Source of the DNA: Letharia columbiana
Lineage: Eukaryota > Ascomycota > Lecanoromycetes > Lecanorales > Parmeliaceae
Assembly (NCBI RefSeq): GCF_014066305.1
Contig: NW_023501044.1
Coordinates: 1 to 64,000 of the forward strand
Reading direction: 5' to 3'
DNA length: 64,000 bases
Made by a program: the position numbers and the translations under genes. Positions within the stretch are counted from its first letter, which is position 1. Each line of letters begins with the position of its first letter. The notes beneath the pieces were generated by a model, which was given only the letters and a program-made list of their open reading frames with translations, was not told where the DNA came from and did no database searches. Shown one piece after another: positions 31,212-40,802 of the stretch.

Positions 31212-32108
31212 TTTGACGTCGTTCAGGGTACTTGTCAAGTGGGTGAAGTTGGGATCGCGAGTTTGTGTATGTTTTGCTTCCTAAGACAACCGAAGCAGCC
31301 GATAAAATGCAAGTTTTGAAGGTGTAAAAGTGGTCTGTAGCCTTACAAAGTATGTACTTTTGAAAGAATGATTGTGGCAAGAACCAAGCTCGCAAAGGGC
31401 AGAAGTGAATGAATGAGTGACTGTCTGTCCAAGCAGATGAAAGAACGAAATCTGCTTTTAACAACGAAGAAAAGAAAGTAAAGGGTCGATAGAGAAGTGG
31501 AGAGAAAAAAACACAAGAGGAAGACTCAGGAGTTACCGAGTGGATGGCAGTTGGGAGTGAGTGGAGCGGGGCTATAAGATGGGAGGGGCTTCATCTAACT
31601 AACGCAAGGCTCACCCAGCACCAATAAATTCTTTCTGTGTTTCAGCGTTTCACAAACCCCTTGATCGATGCAAGGAAATAGACGCCGAGCTTCTGCCATG
31701 GCCGGTGAAAAACTATCGTATTTGATTGTATTTACGCAATCGAATCCCCTGGATGCAGGGAGCCAGGGACTTGCTCGGCGAGGACGGTCTCTCTTGCCTG
31801 AAATCGGTGATCCTGCATGCTCGATGCTGATAAAAGTGAAACATGAGCCTTGCTTCCTTCAATCATAGTATCAAGGGGGCTCAATCACACTGACGCCGTA
31901 AAAAGATTTTGATGACTTTTCGCTTGGCGATTCATGGTTGAGGGCGAAGGATAGGGGGTGGCATAGAAGTTGAAGCAAAGATGGAAAGTCGTCGTAATCG
32001 CAATCCCCACGCAGGATGATCGCCCCTGTTTCGGGCCAGTGGGGCGGCGGTTACGCCCGCTGCTAACCCCGGAGGTCGGCCAGACTGCGCAATACCAACA
32101 TTCATACA
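31212..32108. other. Intergenic, upstream of the CAP-like gene
   Basis: A purine-rich stretch near 31,470-31,520 is probably part of the 5' leader/promoter of the minus-strand gene. No gene is supported. Confidence 0.45.
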
Positions 32109-32209
32109 CGTATAATCCAGAAGTGAGTTCTTTGATAGAGCGAGGACGCCAGTAAATCCTTCCACTTAGCCGAATTACTTTATCAAAGAACTCACTTCTG
32201 GATTATACG
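32109..32209. repeat. Perfect 29-bp inverted repeat with a 43-nt loop
   Basis: The left arm 32109-32137 and right arm 32181-32209 are exact reverse complements, beginning CGTATAATCC and ending GGATTATACG. The pentamer ATACA flanks both sides (32104-32108 and 32211-32215), resembling a target-site duplication with one extra base on the right. The whole could be a short non-autonomous element or a stable RNA/DNA hairpin. Confidence 0.9.
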
Positions 32210-32620
32210 AATACAGTCATGATGCTACCATGAGTAGACCACATATCCTACGAGGCATGAGTTTATCATCATATTGACCTCCCCTCGCTCTCTCTTTCTC
32301 TATTCACATCTTGATGCTTCCGCGAGACAGCCCTATTTGATGAAGGGACGGAATTCTAATCGTGCCACACGGGCGCACGCACATGAATCCTAGCAGAATA
32401 CTAAGGCGCGGGGTCCTTAGTGAATCCCCCTGTTTAATTATAACAAGAGATCTGGTGGTCCACTGCATGGGTCCTTCGGCTTCTATTCTTACGTGCGACA
32501 TCTTCTTTTTATGCCTTCGTGTCATTTTGGGCATGTTTTCCTCCTTCCGCTGCTCTATCCGGGTTTCTCCAGCCCAGGAGTTCAGGACTTTCGCGGCCAA
32601 CGTCGTCCGCCTCGGTCCAT

Positions 32621-32700
32621 GACTCCTACAGCCTTGCCATGGTTCCTACAGCCTTGCCATGGTTCCTACAGCCTTGTCATGGTTCCTACAGCCTTGCCAT
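32621..32700 (+). repeat. 20-bp tandem repeat, four copies
   Basis: Four head-to-tail copies of GGTTCCTACAGCCTTGCCAT. The first has GACT instead of GGTT at its start and the third has GTCAT at its end. A minisatellite between genes, useful as a polymorphic marker. Confidence 0.95.
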
Positions 32701-33069
32701 GAAGGTGGTGTGGGGCGGTATTGATCCTGTCTAGACCTGCTTACTGTCTTAGTATAACGAGAACTATGATTGGAAAGGTAGTCGCCGGCCCCCAAGTGGT
32801 GTGCTTGCTCCGCCTCCGCCATGGGCATGCGTTGGCATTTTGGCATCTCACACCCCACTTTATTAGAATCAAGGGCGAGCAATATGAGATTCAAGAGAGG
32901 TTCCATCACCTTGTACATCTACTCTCTTTCCCAGTGCCAGCTGACAAGATCTTTCCAGTGTCACTGGTAATGCACCCATTGAGTTTCTTATTTAATTAAG
33001 AAGATTCATTCCGTCCATCATCGCCTTTGTTCTCGCATCGTTCTTTCTAGTCTCAGAATCTTCAAGCAC

Positions 33070-34740
33070 ATGGCTCCACTTGACTTTGACAAATCGGCCA
33101 ATGTTGCGTCACTGGCGGGGACTTGGCTGGGAACTATTTTCACCGGTGTCGGCCTGCTTGCTGTATTGACCCAGCTTCGTAGCTTGCTGCTGTATGTGAC
33201 TGCGGAGAACCGACGATGGAAAGAAAGGGCCGCTGGCGCGTGGGCCAGTTGCATTCTGATGGACCAGTTGCCCAGCAATGGGATCCAAGAAGGCGTAATT
33301 CCTACGTTTTCTGGCTGGCTACAGCATTTCTACTTGCAAGAGAAGACCATTGCCACATCGCAAGACGATCATGGAGTATGTGGGAAAAGTTCCTGGAGTA
33401 ATCTCTTTGGTCGGATGGATATAAAGGCTGCTGATCTAGACGCATATGGTGGGTTGAGACCACAGCTAGCTCCAACGCGGAAACGTGTCATTTCGGGTCG
33501 TAACCTCTGGATCCGCCCTTTAAGGTCGGGACTCGGAGATGCGTTAGTTGAAAATGGGAGCATTTCCTACGGCTTCTCGGCGCCAGAGTTTGCAGCACTG
33601 ATCATCCTCTGCGGTTTCCGTCCTGGAGACTTCGCGCCGCAGAGCTCACGACATTCGACGTCTTTCTATGGCCAGATGCGCGTCGCCGACTACGGACCGT
33701 TCTCGCAGATTGCGAATTTCGACTCTCATCATGGATTCCGTGACGCCATCAGGAGCGTTACGACGGGTATGCGTGACGTTCCCGTTGCTCACAGCCTTGA
33801 CCTTGCGTTTGGTATGATTCCTATCGAGGGTCGTCACGGAAGGGGATGGGTAATTCCCCGTGAATGGAACACCGTGCCGGACATGCAGTTCCATAAGTCT
33901 TCGACGGAGGTCTGGAGTGGATATGCGTTGCCACAGCAACTCAAAACGATTCAGTACTCCTTTGAGCGCTTTGTAGGTACCGGAGAGCTGGCGGTTGCGG
34001 ATTACGCGCAAAGGAATGACGTTTTTGAGGCCGATGATGTTCTGGTAATGGAAAATCTGATATCTTCGAGTGGACTTACTTCGGTAGCGCAATGGTCCGC
34101 TGGAAAATCGGGACCCAAGTCTGCAAACATAGCGAGGGAGCTGTTAAATGCTACGCATGCAATAACCGCCATTCAGCCTTGGGGTTTGTTGCCCGTCCTT
34201 CCAGAGCATATGGTGGTCGCTGTCAAATTGATTTTGGATCCTTTTTATAAGACGAGAGAATTCACGATTAGGGTCCTGCAACGTGAACTCGAGTTGATAC
34301 CGGACAAGACGTTTCGGTCCGAGGGAAGAACTGGCGAGGAACTATCGCAATCGCTCAATCTCGTTACCGGCGATAAGGAACGTTTCTTCATTGACGAAAA
34401 ACACAGCTTTCTGACCTCGACATACCATGAGGCGATGTCTATGGTCTTCCGACACAAGAACATCAAGCTGGAGGATATCAGAATCTCACTTGCTGCCGCC
34501 GTCGGATCGAAATTGTTCTGGCTCCGAGAGGGAGCGGAAGAAACCGAGCCTTTCCAGAGAAACGTGAGACTATACTTAGAGCGTTGCTATCTTCAGGCGG
34601 AGGAAACGGAAAAATCGCGCAATGTACCCGGGTGGGCTGTTGACATATATGCAAACTACCTTTGGGGCTGGATCACGGATTCCATACCTGCGGATCCAGA
34701 GTTGACTAATTATTTTCGAAGAAGGGTCTTTCTTGCCTAA
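33070..34740 (+). CDS. Uncharacterised membrane-anchored fungal protein, 556 aa
   Basis: Single exon from an ATG in good context (CACATGG). A hydrophobic helix lies near the N-terminus (about residues 14-35, SLAGTWLGTIFTGVGLLAVL) with a short leader, suggesting a signal-anchor. The rest is soluble-looking, with Trp- and Arg-rich motifs (SGRNLWIRPLRSGLGDALV, ISYGFSAPEFAALIILCGFRPGDF, YANYLWGWITDSIPADPEL). The layout (N-terminal helix, then a long domain with a conserved FAALIILCGF core) is that of an uncharacterised ascomycete family. I cannot assign a reaction. The length and clean frame make it a confident gene. Confidence 0.8.
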   Translation: MAPLDFDKSANVASLAGTWLGTIFTGVGLLAVLTQLRSLLLYVTAENRRWKERAAGAWASCILMDQLPSNGIQEGVIPTFSGWLQHFYLQEKTIATSQDDHGVCGKSSWSNLFGRMDIKAADLDAYGGLRPQLAPTRKRVISGRNLWIRPLRSGLGDALVENGSISYGFSAPEFAALIILCGFRPGDFAPQSSRHSTSFYGQMRVADYGPFSQIANFDSHHGFRDAIRSVTTGMRDVPVAHSLDLAFGMIPIEGRHGRGWVIPREWNTVPDMQFHKSSTEVWSGYALPQQLKTIQYSFERFVGTGELAVADYAQRNDVFEADDVLVMENLISSSGLTSVAQWSAGKSGPKSANIARELLNATHAITAIQPWGLLPVLPEHMVVAVKLILDPFYKTREFTIRVLQRELELIPDKTFRSEGRTGEELSQSLNLVTGDKERFFIDEKHSFLTSTYHEAMSMVFRHKNIKLEDIRISLAAAVGSKLFWLREGAEETEPFQRNVRLYLERCYLQAEETEKSRNVPGWAVDIYANYLWGWITDSIPADPELTNYFRRRVFLA

Positions 34741-35390
34741 CACTGGATTGAAGACCCTGGCCAATAATCGTCACAGTGGGACTGTGGGTTAGTGGGTCGC
34801 ATATGAGAGTCCAGACTGGAAAAGTCAAACAACAAGCTCTATTTATACTCGGTCCTTTACCAGCATTTGGTTATTCAATCGATGTATCTCTTTCAAAGCC
34901 ATAATTGTCAAGTGGTTGGTCCCATGTCTGCTTGAGAGGAGCTGGGAACCTTCATCTTGACAGGATGTGCCGGTTCAGATTTACTAACGCCGGCGTTGAG
35001 AGGGCCCGACCGCAGATAATGTCATTTGATTGTGCCTGTGTGCCTGTTCACTGTTTCCACATACGATTTGTGTTAGTCCAAATCAGCATATCACGCTCTC
35101 TCATACACATGTTGCGCGCTAAGGGGCAACTCACTGATTTGTGTGTTTATGCGAAGTTTTTAGCTCGCACTCGTGGGGTCTACTTGCAGTTGCTTCGTCC
35201 GGAGATATGAGAATATTACTACCCTAGGAGCTAAGAGCTAGCTATGTGCGTACCACAGTGCAAACAGAGCCGTCGATAGTTTGACTTTTTTTATGCTGCA
35301 TTTATTCACAAACCATATATCCTGTCTATGACTTTGCTTTTCGTTGCAAATTGTTCCTTCAAAGTATTTGCTTGAAGCCTCTCCGCAACT
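34741..35390. other. Convergent 3' region, no supported gene
   Basis: Between the 556-aa gene and the 3' end of the rhodopsin-domain gene. A 101-codon plus-strand frame at 34905-35210 has no features. Confidence 0.5.
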
Positions 35391-36725
35391 TCAAACAAAA
35401 GACTCCTCACTCTTCGCCCTGGCCGTGGTAGATGCCCCATCCTCCTGCAAACTGTGCTCCGTCCTCTCGCTCTCGGCTATCTCCAAGAAGCTAATCCCCC
35501 CCTGCATTCCGGCATTGGCCAGCTGCTCAAATCCAGATAGTTCCATGTCACTCTTACGACGTTCCGACGGCCATCTCATCGGCCTCTTCTCAATTTTCTG
35601 GTCGCTTTCGGGGTCAATCCCCAGGTCGGAGCGGCGTCCGTTGTTCTTGGCGGAAGAAGATGATGCAGTACGTCTGCTAGTCCAGCTGAGAGAAGGGAGG
35701 AAGTTGTGAAGTCCGGCGAAGAGGGGGGGCAAAGTGGTGAGGCAGGCACAGACGATGGCCATGGTGGGCTCGACTTGAGACCACATGTAGCATGTGACTA
35801 CGGTATCTGTACCCACGTCAGGATACTAAAGCTCTGAATTCTGACATTCCGTACAGGTAAGATCCCCCCCTTTGACCAGTTTAATCGTAATGATGCGCAT
35901 TAATCCGGCGACACAAACCCTGCCACGCTTCGTCAGCCACAGCAATTTTGCGAATCAACCAAGTCATTCCACTCACAATGTGCCCAAGGCGAAGGTGCCA
36001 GAAAGCCATATCTTCTGATGAGTCGCAAGTTTGAGGTTCCACACCATATAAAGCGGCATGCACAATATAACAAGATCGAGAGCCATGTTCGAGCCGGTGG
36101 TAGCAGCCCAGTAAGCCTTCAGATCGATGCATTGGTTTGAGAAAATACTATCCGCATTGTACCTCTCGGCATCAGTGTGACATTGAAAAGCGAGGCAGAA
36201 AAGCGCTGCAATGAGCCAAGAAATGCACGCGATGCCGACTACCGTGGTTGCTCTTTTGAAGCTGGGGGTGGTGAAGATGCGGCGGTAGAGGAGTAGGATG
36301 GAGATCTTGACCATGGTGATGGTGAGAGTGTAGGTTATTAAAGATGCGTCGAGTGTCTAAAATGTACAAACGAGTCAGGGACTTCCCCAAGGAAACGTTT
36401 CGAGGTTCGTCTTCCTACCTTCAAGAACGTTGCCATCTGGCTCTCAGTCAACGTGTCAGCATGCTGGCCACCTTTACCACTCGTAATCACTGTATTCGTC
36501 AGCATGGAATGGAAACGCTGGAGCATAGGACGGACTGATCGAGCCCACTGCCAGCATGCAGTACGATGGGATCAAACTTGCGGCCATCCACCAGTCGTCG
36601 GCGCCGAAGGTAGCTTTACTCCTCAATCGTGCCACAAAGCGGAGGCATACCGCCAGGGTCGCGAGAATACCACACGCCACGGTCACGCGGACGACCTGGT
36701 CACGTCCTGAATTGTTGGTTTCCAT
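35391..36725 (-). CDS. Fungal rhodopsin-domain integral membrane protein, 373 aa
   Basis: Five exons on the minus strand: 36725-36536, 36489-36419, 36356-35977, 35919-35855 and 35806-35391; the sum is exactly 374 codons. The protein has the seven-helix layout of the fungal rhodopsin-domain family (PF20684 type): helix 1 (VTVACGILATLAVCLRFVAR) followed by FGADDWWMAASLIP, then TYTLTITMVKISILLLYRRIF, GIACISWLIAALFCLAFQC, then LDLVILCMPLYMVWNL, GTFALGTLVCVAGLMRI and WSQVEPTMAIVCACLTTLPP. A polar, probably cytosolic tail of about 105 residues follows. There is no retinal-binding evidence; the family is not a light pump. Some members resemble Pth11-like receptors but a CFEM domain is absent here. 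Confidence 0.85.
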
Positions 36726-37866
36726 GGTCGTAAGTACGATGAATTCGTTTGTTGTGTGGTCATCTATCCACTTCTCATCGAAATATTATAACGGAAAGAG
36801 CAGACGCCAAGCGAAGCCCGACCGCAGTGGGGCTAGGGGGACTCAACACATGCATGGTGGAAACAGCGAGTGCCGAGGGCAACTCAGGCAATGAAAATCC
36901 ATTCTGATCGATGCTTGGCGTTGAACGTACCATAGTAGGTAGTCATTACCGCCCACCAAACTCACGGGTATTCGCATACGATAGCGCCGTCCTTCCCGGA
37001 TTCCCGGGACGAACCCAAGCTGTCAAGCTATGACACTCAAGAACGGCCGTAGCGAATTTCGAACCCCCAGCCAACCAGGCGAGTATTAAAGGTCGAAAGA
37101 ATGGCCAGCGCTAACGATAGAACGGACGTATTTCCCAAACGGGTGGCAGCGACGGTGGAGTTGCGGGAAGCCGCAGCCATCATCATCATCGCCAAAGCGG
37201 CCCGTACTGTCACGGAGACCTTCCGTCAACGTTGCTGGGATCATAGACGCCGAAGCATAGTCGAAGAGATTGAGTCGTGATACTCGTAAAGAATTGCACG
37301 CAAAGCACCGTCTACGCTATTCTCCCGCCTTGCGACTAGCTACTACATAGGAAATGACAATGGAAAGAGGCCCAGATGGAAGGAGGGAGTTTAAAAAAGG
37401 TGCAACATCAGAGGCTTTTATCGATTCAGAAATTTGGTCAATTCTATCGTTTGACTGTAATCGGTTGGTGCATCAATCCACGAGCTAATGCAGCATCTGC
37501 CCGCTGGATTGCAAGTGGGCTTCTTACTACCCATATCAGCTGCGCATTGACGAGACCCCAAGGCAGGTAGGTTGCCGTCGGTACTCAATCCCCGCCCCGT
37601 GATGTAGCCCGGCTTCGGCCCTTTTCCACGTCATTCTTTCATGCCCGCTGTTCAAGCCAAAATTACCTCGTCGAATTTGTTGGCTCATCGTCTAGGATAC
37701 GACCCATGCTGATGAATCTCAGCGAGCCACTGACCGTCGACTCTGCGATTTGAGCAAAACACACCGCAATATCCGACCGAGATGTAGAACATCGAGTCTT
37801 CCAACCTACATGCTGTCGGCGCGCCGCGTCATAAAGCGGTAGAGGACCGCATGTGGTGGTTAACCC
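36726..37866. other. Intergenic, no supported gene
   Basis: Upstream region of the rhodopsin-domain gene. Only short frames, including a 64-codon one at 37376-37570 without features. Confidence 0.5.
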
Positions 37867-38292
37867 CTACTCTTCGTGGACTCCTTGCGTCCAAAGCGCC
37901 ATTTTGATCTGGAACTTTTGATCCTTGGGCCATTCTCTGTCGAGGCATTCATTGAGAAAGCATCGCCCGCGGGCGCAGATGCGATCCGCATGGTAAGCGG
38001 GAGGACAGATCGAAGCGGCCTTGGTGGCTCGGCAATAGAGACGGCACAACCAGTGAGTCAATCGCTCGACTTGGTCATAGAAAGCGGGTATTGATCTGTC
38101 ACTGACGGTGCCTTCCAAAGCCGCATGTGCTTGTGTTTCGAAATCCCAACGACGCTCCATTGTGATTCCTCTGTCGACGACCGTACTGTTCGGAGGGTTC
38201 CAGTCGCTCACGGTGTCGGCTTTGCCTTTTGTTGCGGGATGGAACCGGGTATGATGATGCTTACCCACAATGATGATAGCGATCTTGGGCAT
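37867..38292 (-). CDS. Hypothetical protein, 141 aa
   Basis: Open frame from the ATG at 38292 (MPKIAIIIVGKHHHTRFHPA) to 37867. It has five cysteines in the C-terminal half (WLCRLYC, SIC, RICARGRC, NEC) that might bind metal or pair. There is no signal peptide. It lies next to the Argonaute relic but is not part of it. No family is recognised. The clean frame and well-placed ATG give modest support. Confidence 0.4.
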   Translation of the reverse strand: MPKIAIIIVGKHHHTRFHPATKGKADTVSDWNPPNSTVVDRGITMERRWDFETQAHAALEGTVSDRSIPAFYDQVERLTHWLCRLYCRATKAASICPPAYHADRICARGRCFLNECLDREWPKDQKFQIKMALWTQGVHEE

Positions 38293-38431
38293 GTCTTAAG
38301 GATTGTTGAGATTTTTGTATGCGTTCTGTACCCTCTTGAGCTCTGTGTTTAAGACATCATCAGACTTCCCTTCAGATACCCTTGATGTATGAGTCTTGTA
38401 TCAGCAATATATCTTGATCTTGTCTTTTACA

Positions 38432-38890
38432 TCACCTACCATTGCGGTAGACGATTATTTCTCTGTGCTCACCCATTTGCGTTCTTGCTCATACAGACGT
38501 TCAAGCGCTCTTTCATCATCTCACGATGATCTTTGACAATCTCCTCTTTGTTTTCTTGACAGCACAGACTCCCAGGTAATCGACAAGACTTCCAATCGAT
38601 ACTTGCCACAACACTAGCGATACTTGGGACGCCGTCCATACTGCCAGGAGCCTGATGTGTCACATCAATGCCAACAAGCATAGTTCCCCCTTCTCCTACG
38701 GATTCAGGTAGTTCCGAGTCTCTAGTGGTAAGAGCTTGGTTTATCCTGCCGCTTTTGACGTTGTTGTTTTTGAAGGCAATGCCAGCGCTGATGTCTGGGC
38801 TTCCTTTTTTGAACCTGGAGCTTGTGATGCAGGTTGTACGAATACCTGCAAGTTGGTACCAATGTGGTTCAAGATACCTTGGGCTGAATA
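38432..38890 (-). pseudogene. Argonaute PIWI-domain fragment
   Basis: The minus strand reads GIRTTCITSSRFKKG, then GRINQAL, then GGTMLVGIDVTHQAPGS, GVPSIASVVASID and KEEIVKDHREMMKERL. After a stop and frame change it reads REIIVYRNG and then a stop at 38432-38434. This is the first half of a QDE-2-type PIWI domain: GIDVTH carries the first catalytic Asp and VYRNG matches the VYRDG strand. The second Asp region, the His and all PAZ/MID/N domains are missing. There is no start codon. It is a dead fragment of an RNA-silencing Argonaute, probably a duplicated and decayed copy. Confidence 0.8.
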
Positions 38891-39329
38891 GCAGACGCTC
38901 AGATCCAGCACCACTCATCCCACACAAGCCAATCGCAAACACAATCACCACCGCCTCCAGCCCTCCAGACCGCCGTACCCCAACCGCCAACAACCCTTTC
39001 CCCAAAATCCACAAACGTGTCCGCCGCGCTCAGTGATTCGACCCCGAGGACCTGCTCCGCGGGCGAGCTGTCCGCGCCGTACGCGTTTGCGGGCAAAGAG
39101 CTCGTGCTGGGGGTGCCCTCCGGGGTGCGGCTGGCCAGCGCTGGTAGGCTATGGCGGAGGAGATCCGAGATCTGCTGGCTGCCGATCTGACCTTGGGAGA
39201 CGATGAAGCGCCTGTTTGAGGCTTCTGGGACGGTCGCGGCGCGGAGGTGGGCTGTGGCGATGTCCTGTGGTCTGGTTTGATTTGGGTTGGGATTTTTCGA
39301 GCTTAGGAGTTTTTCAATCCGGTAGGTGA

Positions 39330-39362
<33 letters not shown>
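39330..39362 (+). repeat. (ATG)11 microsatellite
   Basis: Eleven uninterrupted ATG/ATC-complement units inside the last intron of the ketoreductase pseudogene. On the minus strand one frame would read a poly-His run, which is an artefact of the repeat. Confidence 0.95.
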
Positions 39363-39699
39363 TAGAAGGAACCGCTTACCCTCACGTCTACGTACAGGTA
39401 AAGGCCATTCGGCGGCAGCTCTACGGTTCGGGACGAACTGACAAAGAAATTCTAAATGCACGCGTTGGATTCGTTCAAATCTGCAAGGCTGGGGATGTGA
39501 TGGGCCGGAGGTCCATAGATCATTGACGGACACAAACTGACCAGATCGAAAGCAGGTGTCTCTCATTCCCCGTAGTTCCATGCTGGGAAACGCTGTCGTT
39601 AGGGCCCAAAGCATACAGTGATCAGACGATGCGATCTCGAAAAGACTGACCGGCTCTCTCAGCAATATTCTTGCTCGTCCTATAGAATACCCCACGCCC

Positions 39700-40309
39700 T
39701 TATCAACTTGTCCGTGTTTATAGACTATCACTGATATGTATTTTATGATGTCTAAGAAGTATTATTGAATCCTTATACAGCTAGACCGAATGTATGTGTG
39801 TGTGTCTTCAAACTGGCAAAACAAATGAGGCTATCTTTACATTCCTTCTTCCCCTGACCGCAATTACTCCTCTGCTTGGTGATCCGGTCATCTGCTATTT
39901 CTGTAGACTGTGCTAGCGGCTCCTATTGGTAGTATAGTGTCTTTCTTTCCCCCAGCCTCTAGATCGTTCCAGGTGATTCGTATCCACTAGCGTTATGCGT
40001 CCATCCCTTATCTTTGTCATGTCAGTGGTTCTTGTCTCCTCTGACCATGGTCTCGTATTCCTTTTACACTTCTCGCTGATTCTTCATTGCCATGTGCTGA
40101 TGCCATGATGCTGATGCCATATGCTTCGCTTCAAGCACCGATAAAAGTATGTTTTATAATAAAAGATAAAATAAATAAAGGGATGTCTTAGGTTGTTTTG
40201 ATTATTATAAGGTATTTTTTAAAAATATATTTTTTTTTATTAATAATGAAAAATTATTAATTAATTAATTTAAGATCGTATATAAACTCTTTTAAATTAA
40301 TACCTTTTA
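39700..40309. mobile_element. About 600-bp AT-rich insertion in the ketoreductase pseudogene
   Basis: The sequence homologous to the reductase stops at about 40,310 and resumes at about 39,692 with only some 8 residues missing by family comparison, so this DNA was inserted. It is strongly A/T-rich at 40,140-40,310 (includes TTAATTAATTAATT) and has no coding frame. I see no clear terminal repeats or target duplication, so the element type is unknown. Confidence 0.55.
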
Positions 40310-40802
40310 CATGACAGCTTCCTCCCGTGTCGAGGGATTCCAATCATGCGCAGTATGTCTCCTGTCATTATCGCCAGCGGCAAAACCAAACACAGCAGCA
40401 CAACTACTCGCGACAACTACCCTCGTCACACTCCGCGCATGCGCCTTAACTGCTGTCTAGATCTCCTCTGTGCCTTGCTTAGCCGGGATGGAGGAAATCT
40501 TTCAAGTTGTCCGAAACCGTTTCATAGAAAAAGGGGGAAGCGGTATCAATGACCAAGTCAATAGGGAGGTCAGCCTTGACAACAGCATCGAACGCACCGG
40601 GAGCGGTGATGTCGGGCACGATGCCGAATTAAGATCTTGCCGGCTGGCTGCGGGATGGTCGGAGCACACCTGATTGGCTTTGCTCTGGGAGCAGACTATA
40701 GCGCGGACTGAGAAGTTGGAGGCGAGGAGTTGAGAGAGGATGTGGGTTCCGAGGAAGCCGTTTGCGCCGGTGAGGAGGACGCGTTGGACCGTTGCTATGA
40801 TA

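Larger units (their letters stand above)
38899..40802 (-). pseudogene. NAD(P)-dependent ketoreductase (DFR/cinnamoyl-reductase-like) pseudogene
   Basis: The N-terminal part near 40,800-40,310 reads QRVLLTGANGFLGTHILSQL (Rossmann TGxxGxxG), then DLVIDTASPFFYETV, then, after a one-base slip and a TAG, VKAHARSVTRVVVASSCAAV and DWNPSTREEAV. About 600 bp of unrelated AT-rich DNA interrupts. The gene resumes at about 39,692 with YRTSKNIAERA (the YxxxK catalytic pair, slightly altered), an intron, a TGA, then FDLVSLCPSMIYGPP, a TAG, then LYLYVDVR, an intron, and DIATAHLRAATVPEASNRRF. It ends with ADTFVDFGE. At least one frameshift, several stops and a large insertion make it non-functional. Intact relatives reduce aldehydes or ketones with NADPH. 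Confidence 0.8.

Noticed and set aside
39303..39731. Minus-strand frame with an 11-residue His run
   Set aside because: The run is the (ATG)n microsatellite in an intron of the ketoreductase pseudogene; the true coding frame there is a different one.
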